9,695 bases of DNA from the NCBI GenBank assembly GCA_018067325.1, contig JAGPUU010000031.1:1-9695 (forward strand), in the 5' to 3' direction. Positions 5,750-9,695 of this stretch are shown here, in pieces (the first letter of the stretch is position 1; the number at the start of each line of letters is the position of its first letter). Below the pieces are notes generated by a model, which searched no databases, was not told the origin of the DNA, and saw nothing but the letters and a program-made list of their open reading frames with translations. The position numbers and the translations under genes are program-made. Source of the DNA: Amphritea sp. GTDB taxonomy: Bacteria; Pseudomonadota; Gammaproteobacteria; Pseudomonadales; Balneatricaceae.

Positions 5750-6727
5750 ATGAATAAATCGATCAAGGCGGTGACGCTTGCGTGCTCTATTACTCTTGGC
5801 CTAACGGCTCCGGTTATCACTCAAGCAGCTGACCAGCAATTTATAACCATCGGTACAGGTGGGGTTACAGGTGTTTACTATCCAACTGGTGGTGCAATCT
5901 GTCGCCTTGTTAATAAGAGCCGCAAAGAACACGGGGTTCGTTGCTCAACGGAAAGTACCGGTGGATCAGTGTACAACTTAAACACTATTCGAGCAGGTGA
6001 ACTAGACATGGGAGTTGCTCAGTCCGATTGGCAGTTCCACGCTTATAACGGTACTAGTAAGTTTACAGACGCTGGCGCTAATAAAAAATTACGTGCAGTT
6101 TTCTCCATACACCCCGAGCCTTTTACTGTCGTTGCCCGTGGAGACAGTGGCATCAAAAGCTTTGAAGATATCAAAGGAAAAAGAGTAAACATCGGTAACC
6201 CTGGCTCCGGTCAGCGCGGCACCATGGAAGTCCTAATGGGCGCTCTTGGCTGGACGAATGCAGACTTTACTCTGGCATCTGAATTGAAAGCGTCTGAGCA
6301 GGCCAGTGCACTGTGTGACAATAAAATTGATGTCATGATCTACACTGTGGGCCACCCTAGCGGTGCTATCAAGGAAGCAACCACCTCTTGCGATAGTACG
6401 CTAGTTAACGTAACTGGCTCTGTCGTCGATGCACTTGTTGCTGATAACAGCTACTACCGTACCGCCACTATCCCGGGTGGTATGTACCGTGGAAATGACG
6501 CTGACACTCAAACCTTTGGTGTCGGTGCAACTTTTGTCACATCAACAGATGTTCCTGACAATGTTATCTATGCCGTCGTTAAGGCTGTATTTGAGAACTT
6601 CGACTCATTCCGCAAACTACACCCTGCGTTCTCTAATCTTAAGAAAGAAGAGATGATCAAAGATGGTTTGTCCGCTCCGCTGCACCCAGGTGCTGCTAAA
6701 TACTACAAAGAAGCCGGTCTGATGTAA
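5750..6727 (+). CDS. TAXI-family TRAP transporter periplasmic solute-binding protein
   Basis: This 325-aa secreted protein captures a substrate in the periplasm and delivers it to the TRAP permease encoded next. An N-terminal Sec signal peptide (basic MNKSIK, then hydrophobic, cleavage near residue 26 in ITQAADQQ) precedes the TAXI fold. Family hallmarks are [20 protein letters not shown] (32-51), [20 protein letters not shown] (69-88), QSDW (91-94), [18 protein letters not shown] (146-163) and [13 protein letters not shown] (198-210). Four mature cysteines (C51, C65, C189, C214) could form two disulfides. ATG 5750 is chosen over an in-frame GTG at 5741 because AGGTG (5739-5743) sits 6 nt before the ATG and overlaps that GTG. 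TAXI proteins studied elsewhere bind compounds such as glutamate or 2-oxoacids; the substrate here is unknown. Confidence 0.93.
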   Translation: MNKSIKAVTLACSITLGLTAPVITQAADQQFITIGTGGVTGVYYPTGGAICRLVNKSRKEHGVRCSTESTGGSVYNLNTIRAGELDMGVAQSDWQFHAYNGTSKFTDAGANKKLRAVFSIHPEPFTVVARGDSGIKSFEDIKGKRVNIGNPGSGQRGTMEVLMGALGWTNADFTLASELKASEQASALCDNKIDVMIYTVGHPSGAIKEATTSCDSTLVNVTGSVVDALVADNSYYRTATIPGGMYRGNDADTQTFGVGATFVTSTDVPDNVIYAVVKAVFENFDSFRKLHPAFSNLKKEEMIKDGLSAPLHPGAAKYYKEAGLM

Positions 6728-6744
6728 GCCAGGCGCTTACATCA
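6720..6744 (+). promoter_or_regulatory. Intercistronic hairpin containing the binding-protein stop codon
   Basis: TGATGTAAGC (6720-6729), loop CAGGC, GCTTACATCA (6735-6744) is a perfect 10-bp stem; the TAA stop (6725-6727) lies inside the left arm. No T-run follows. Such structures after binding-protein genes commonly protect the upstream mRNA segment or cause partial termination, so that the binding protein outnumbers its permease. Confidence 0.65.
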
Positions 6745-6872
6745 ACTGTATTTAGGGCCACTGTTAGGTTTGTTTGATTACCGACACTCCTGTTGAAACA
6801 GTCGGCCCTTCTTCTAATAGGAAACAACTGAGATCACCGTTGTACTTTCCATCACTGCAGTGGAGATATATT

Positions 6873-9455
6873 TTGTCAGATAGAAATATTCAGACCGATA
6901 GCAACTCACCGCAGTCGTCTGCTGAGGATATTGTTGCTCAAGTAGATAGCGGTGCCCGGGTTCCCCAAGGGGCTGCTAAAAACCTACTTTGGGCAGCCGC
7001 CCTTTTCTGGGCTTTGTTTCAGCTATGGTATGCCTCTCCGCTGCCCTTTGTTTTTAACTTTGGCGTGATCAATGACACTCAGGCTCGCGCTATTCACTTG
7101 AGCTTTGCCATCTTCCTGGCCTATACCGCTTATCCTGCCCTATCACGATCGCCAAGGGACAGGATACCGATTCAGGACTGGATTTTCGCCCTACTCGGCG
7201 CTTTTAGCGCTTCATACCTGGTCATTTTTCATACTGAACTAGCAAACCGGGCCGGTGCACCCACGACGGCCGACTTAATCTTTGCCGTCACCGGTATGGT
7301 GCTCCTTCTCGAAGCAACCCGTAGAGCATTGGGGCCACCACTCATGGTGGTCGCCATTGTATTTCTGGCGTATACCTTTGGCGGTCCATATATGCCCGAT
7401 GTAATCGCCCATAAAGGGGCCAGTCTGAACAAAACCATGTCCCATCAGTGGCTCACGACTGAAGGGGTATTTGGTGTTGCTCTGGGCGTATCCACCAGCT
7501 TCGTATTTCTGTTTGTGCTGTTTGGTGCCTTACTGGAAAAAGCCGGTGCCGGAAACTATTTCACTAAAGTATCTTTCTCCCTCTTGGGGCATATGCGCGG
7601 GGGGCCGGCAAAAGCAGCCGTTGTATCCTCTGGGCTAAGTGGACTTATTTCAGGGTCATCCATTGCCAATGTTGTAACAACAGGCACCTTTACTATCCCG
7701 TTGATGAAACGGGTGGGATTTCCCGCTAGCAAGGCTGGCGCGGTAGAAGTAGCGGCATCCACTAACGGTCAGTTAACACCACCGATCATGGGAGCCGCCG
7801 CCTTTCTTATGGTTGAGTATGTAGGCATCCCTTATATCGATGTCATACGCCACGCAATCTTACCCGCCCTAATCTCATATATTGCATTGATCTATATTGT
7901 ACATTTGGAAGCGATGAAAGCGGGCATGATGGGACTACCACGTCGCTATAAGCCCACATTGGCACAAGGCCTATTAACCTGGACAGGGATTATTTTAGGG
8001 GTCTGCATACTAACAATGGCCGTCTATTACGGTGTCGGTTGGACTAAGGACTCTCTAGGCGTCTGGGCCAGCCCCGTACTGGCTGTGGTTATTCTGACTG
8101 TTTATTTAGGCTTACTTAAATTCTGTTCAGGCTACCCTGAACTCGAGCTGGACGACCCTGACTCCCCGGTGCTAGAACTGCCTGAACCTGGGCCTACAGT
8201 AAAATCCGGTCTCTATTTCTTGTTGCCGGTGGTCGTGCTGGTTTGGTGTCTGACTGTTGAACGGCTTTCCCCTGGGCTTTCTGCTTTTTGGGCAACTGTG
8301 TTTATGGTATTCATCGTCCTGACCCATAGACCCATTAAGGCTTATTTTCGGGGTCATACTCAGCTAAGTTTGAGCATCAAAGAAGGGATAGAAGATCTGT
8401 TTGATGGCTTGGTAACCGGTTCCAGAAACATGATAGGCATTGGCGTCGCCACAGCGGCTGCAGGCATTATCGTGGGCACGGTCACCCTGACGGGCATCGG
8501 TTTGGTAATGACTGAGTTTGTAGAATTTATATCCGGCGGTAACATCATGCTGATGCTTATCTTTACGGCAATCATCAGCCTGATTCTGGGTATGGGGTTA
8601 CCCACCACGGCAAATTACATTGTTGTATCGACTTTGATGGCACCCGTCATCGTTACACTGGGAGCACAGAGCGGTCTTATTGTTCCACTGATTGCAGTCC
8701 ACCTGTTTGTGTTCTACTTCGGCATCCTGGCGGATGATACCCCTCCCGTGGGGTTAGCCGCCTTTGCTGCGGCGGCCATCGCCCGAAGTGATCCAATCAA
8801 GACGGGTATTCAAGGATTTACCTACGATATCCGGACGGCCATTCTGCCCTTTATGTTTATTTTCAACACCGAGTTGTTGTTGATAGATATTCAGGGGATT
8901 TTTCACCTGCTAATCGTCATTGTAAGCTCAGTAATCGCAATCCTGGTTTTTGCGGCGGCAACTCAGGGGTTCTGGCTTGTAAGAACCCGCTGGTATGAAA
9001 CCCTCATGCTGCTGTTGATCGCCTTCTCCATGTTTAGGCCTGGTTTTTGGTGGGATGAGGTATACCCTCCGATAGAAAATATTGCCCCTACTGAGATGAT
9101 AGCCGTTGTTGAGGGCCTACAACCTGATGAAAAATTACGCCTGTCGGTCAGCGGTGAAACGATTGATGGCGATTTTGTAAGCAAGGTCATCGAACTACCT
9201 TTTCCAGATTCAGATAACACCAGCGGCCGCGTGGAAGCGGCAGGCCTGTTCCTAAGGGATGACAATGGCAGAGTCGTGGTCGATCAGGTAGGTTTCGGCA
9301 GTAATGCAGAAGCTGCAGGTATCGACTTTGATTGGGAAATCACGGGGATTGAAGTTAAAACTGACCGTCCCCCTAAACAACTGATTTACATTCCGACGCT
9401 GGCCCTGCTGTTTCTGCTGGGTTGGTTACAGGTTCGCCGCCGCGAGCAAGGATAG
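6873..9455 (+). CDS. Fused TRAP transporter permease (DctQM type, DUF3394 C-terminus)
   Basis: This inner-membrane permease of 860 aa carries out ion-coupled uptake of the solute presented by the TAXI protein. Both TRAP membrane subunits are in one chain: a small-subunit-like N-terminal part (helices within about residues 37-170) and a DctM-like large part. DctM motifs are GLISGSSIANV (257-267), STNGQLTPPIMG (296-307), GMGLPTTANY (573-582) and LADDTPPVGLAAFAAAA (619-635). The C-terminal DUF3394-like part has one or two helices, then a soluble stretch (about 745-830) with PDZ-like VVVDQVGFGSNAEAAGI, and a final helix (about 836-852) ending RRREQG. TTG 6873 is preferred because GGAG (6862-6865) lies 7 nt upstream and the protein then begins SDRN, as this family often does. 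A TTG at 6774 would add 33 residues of atypical sequence. Confidence 0.92.
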   Translation: MSDRNIQTDSNSPQSSAEDIVAQVDSGARVPQGAAKNLLWAAALFWALFQLWYASPLPFVFNFGVINDTQARAIHLSFAIFLAYTAYPALSRSPRDRIPIQDWIFALLGAFSASYLVIFHTELANRAGAPTTADLIFAVTGMVLLLEATRRALGPPLMVVAIVFLAYTFGGPYMPDVIAHKGASLNKTMSHQWLTTEGVFGVALGVSTSFVFLFVLFGALLEKAGAGNYFTKVSFSLLGHMRGGPAKAAVVSSGLSGLISGSSIANVVTTGTFTIPLMKRVGFPASKAGAVEVAASTNGQLTPPIMGAAAFLMVEYVGIPYIDVIRHAILPALISYIALIYIVHLEAMKAGMMGLPRRYKPTLAQGLLTWTGIILGVCILTMAVYYGVGWTKDSLGVWASPVLAVVILTVYLGLLKFCSGYPELELDDPDSPVLELPEPGPTVKSGLYFLLPVVVLVWCLTVERLSPGLSAFWATVFMVFIVLTHRPIKAYFRGHTQLSLSIKEGIEDLFDGLVTGSRNMIGIGVATAAAGIIVGTVTLTGIGLVMTEFVEFISGGNIMLMLIFTAIISLILGMGLPTTANYIVVSTLMAPVIVTLGAQSGLIVPLIAVHLFVFYFGILADDTPPVGLAAFAAAAIARSDPIKTGIQGFTYDIRTAILPFMFIFNTELLLIDIQGIFHLLIVIVSSVIAILVFAAATQGFWLVRTRWYETLMLLLIAFSMFRPGFWWDEVYPPIENIAPTEMIAVVEGLQPDEKLRLSVSGETIDGDFVSKVIELPFPDSDNTSGRVEAAGLFLRDDNGRVVVDQVGFGSNAEAAGIDFDWEITGIEVKTDRPPKQLIYIPTLALLFLLGWLQVRRREQG

Positions 9456-9461
9456 GTCTCC

Positions 9462-9695
9462 ATGTACAATAAAATATTGGTCGCTCTAGACCTTCAGGAC
9501 ACCCCCGGGAGCGAAGCCACCTTGCAATCGCTTAACGAATATATAACGCCAGGCATGGAGGTTGAATTACTGTCGGTGGTACCGGACATCCAGATGCCAT
9601 TAGTGGCATCCTACCTCCCGGAAAATATTATGCAGGAGGCACTCGATGCTATGCGGGCTGAACTCACCCAGCTTGCTGACACTAACCTTCCAAAA
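9462..9695 (+). CDS. Universal stress protein (UspA family), 5' part only
   Basis: The first 78 codons are present and the window ends inside the gene. The start MYNKILVALDLQ is the typical first strand of UspA proteins, with the conserved Asp (D10) that contacts nucleotide in ATP-binding members. VELLSVVPD (34-42) fits the second strand, and the helical PENIMQEALDAMRAELTQLA (53-72) fits the region before the third. The ATG follows the permease stop by 6 bp, with AAGGA (9448-9452) and AGG (9454-9456) upstream, so it is co-transcribed and probably translationally coupled. UspA genes accompany several TRAP operons; TeaD beside the Halomonas ectoine transporter TeaABC lowers uptake. A similar regulatory role is inference. 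The G-rich ATP-binding loop, which would decide nucleotide binding, lies beyond the window. Confidence 0.9.
   Translation, partial: MYNKILVALDLQDTPGSEATLQSLNEYITPGMEVELLSVVPDIQMPLVASYLPENIMQEALDAMRAELTQLADTNLPK

Noticed and set aside
5777..5788. Lipobox-like Cys in the signal peptide of the binding protein (TLAC, Cys12)
   Set aside because: It is too close to the N-terminus, the -3 residue is Thr rather than Leu, and a normal signal-peptidase I site follows near residue 26.
6429..6656. 75-aa plus-strand frame inside the binding-protein gene
   Set aside because: It is an out-of-frame shadow of the TAXI coding sequence, with no independent ribosome-binding site.
7229..9265. Several 61-100 aa minus-strand frames inside the TRAP permease gene
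   Set aside because: They are antisense to a long conserved membrane protein; their composition is that expected of reversed hydrophobic codons and no motifs were seen.

Overview
The window looks like chromosomal DNA from a heterotrophic, probably marine, gammaproteobacterium (Oceanospirillales-like). This is inferred from a TAXI-type TRAP transporter with a fused permease, a YciA-type thioesterase, and an Lrp-family regulator divergent from a 2-oxoacid dehydrogenase operon. Base composition is moderate, with AT-rich intergenic regions. No rRNA, tRNA, CRISPR array or replication origin was seen.

Layout. Positions 1-420 hold a short, possibly truncated membrane-protein ORF (minus strand) between two hairpins; the right-hand one is a convincing terminator for the next operon. 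Positions 421-4540 are a minus-strand operon read right to left: a single-chain fused E1 alpha/beta 2-oxoacid dehydrogenase (701 aa), an E2 acyltransferase with two lipoyl domains (511 aa), and a YciA-like acyl-CoA thioesterase (134 aa). An Lrp/AsnC regulator (4701-5168) is transcribed divergently across an AT-rich 160-bp gap, as bkdR is next to the Pseudomonas bkd operon. No E3 (lipoamide dehydrogenase) gene is present, so E3 must be supplied from elsewhere. The likely pathway is oxidative decarboxylation of a branched-chain or related 2-oxoacid to an acyl-CoA, which the thioesterase could hydrolyse.

Positions 5169-5749 hold no intact gene. They contain a hairpin, an apparent remnant of the left end of an IS3-family element with a broken orfA start, and candidate promoters for the next operon. 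From 5750 to the window end runs a plus-strand transport operon: a TAXI periplasmic solute-binding protein, a fused DctQM/DUF3394 TRAP permease with a PDZ-like C-terminal segment, and the first 78 codons of a UspA-family protein. A perfect 10-bp hairpin straddles the stop codon of the binding-protein gene and probably helps raise its expression over the permease. The transported substrate cannot be read from the sequence, and a metabolic link between the two operons is speculation.

Two starts were set by Shine-Dalgarno placement: the binding protein at ATG 5750 rather than GTG 5741, and the permease at TTG 6873 rather than TTG 6774. The main oddities are variant catalytic motifs in both dehydrogenase subunits: GDS instead of GDG in E1, and DHRxxDA instead of DHRxxDG in E2.
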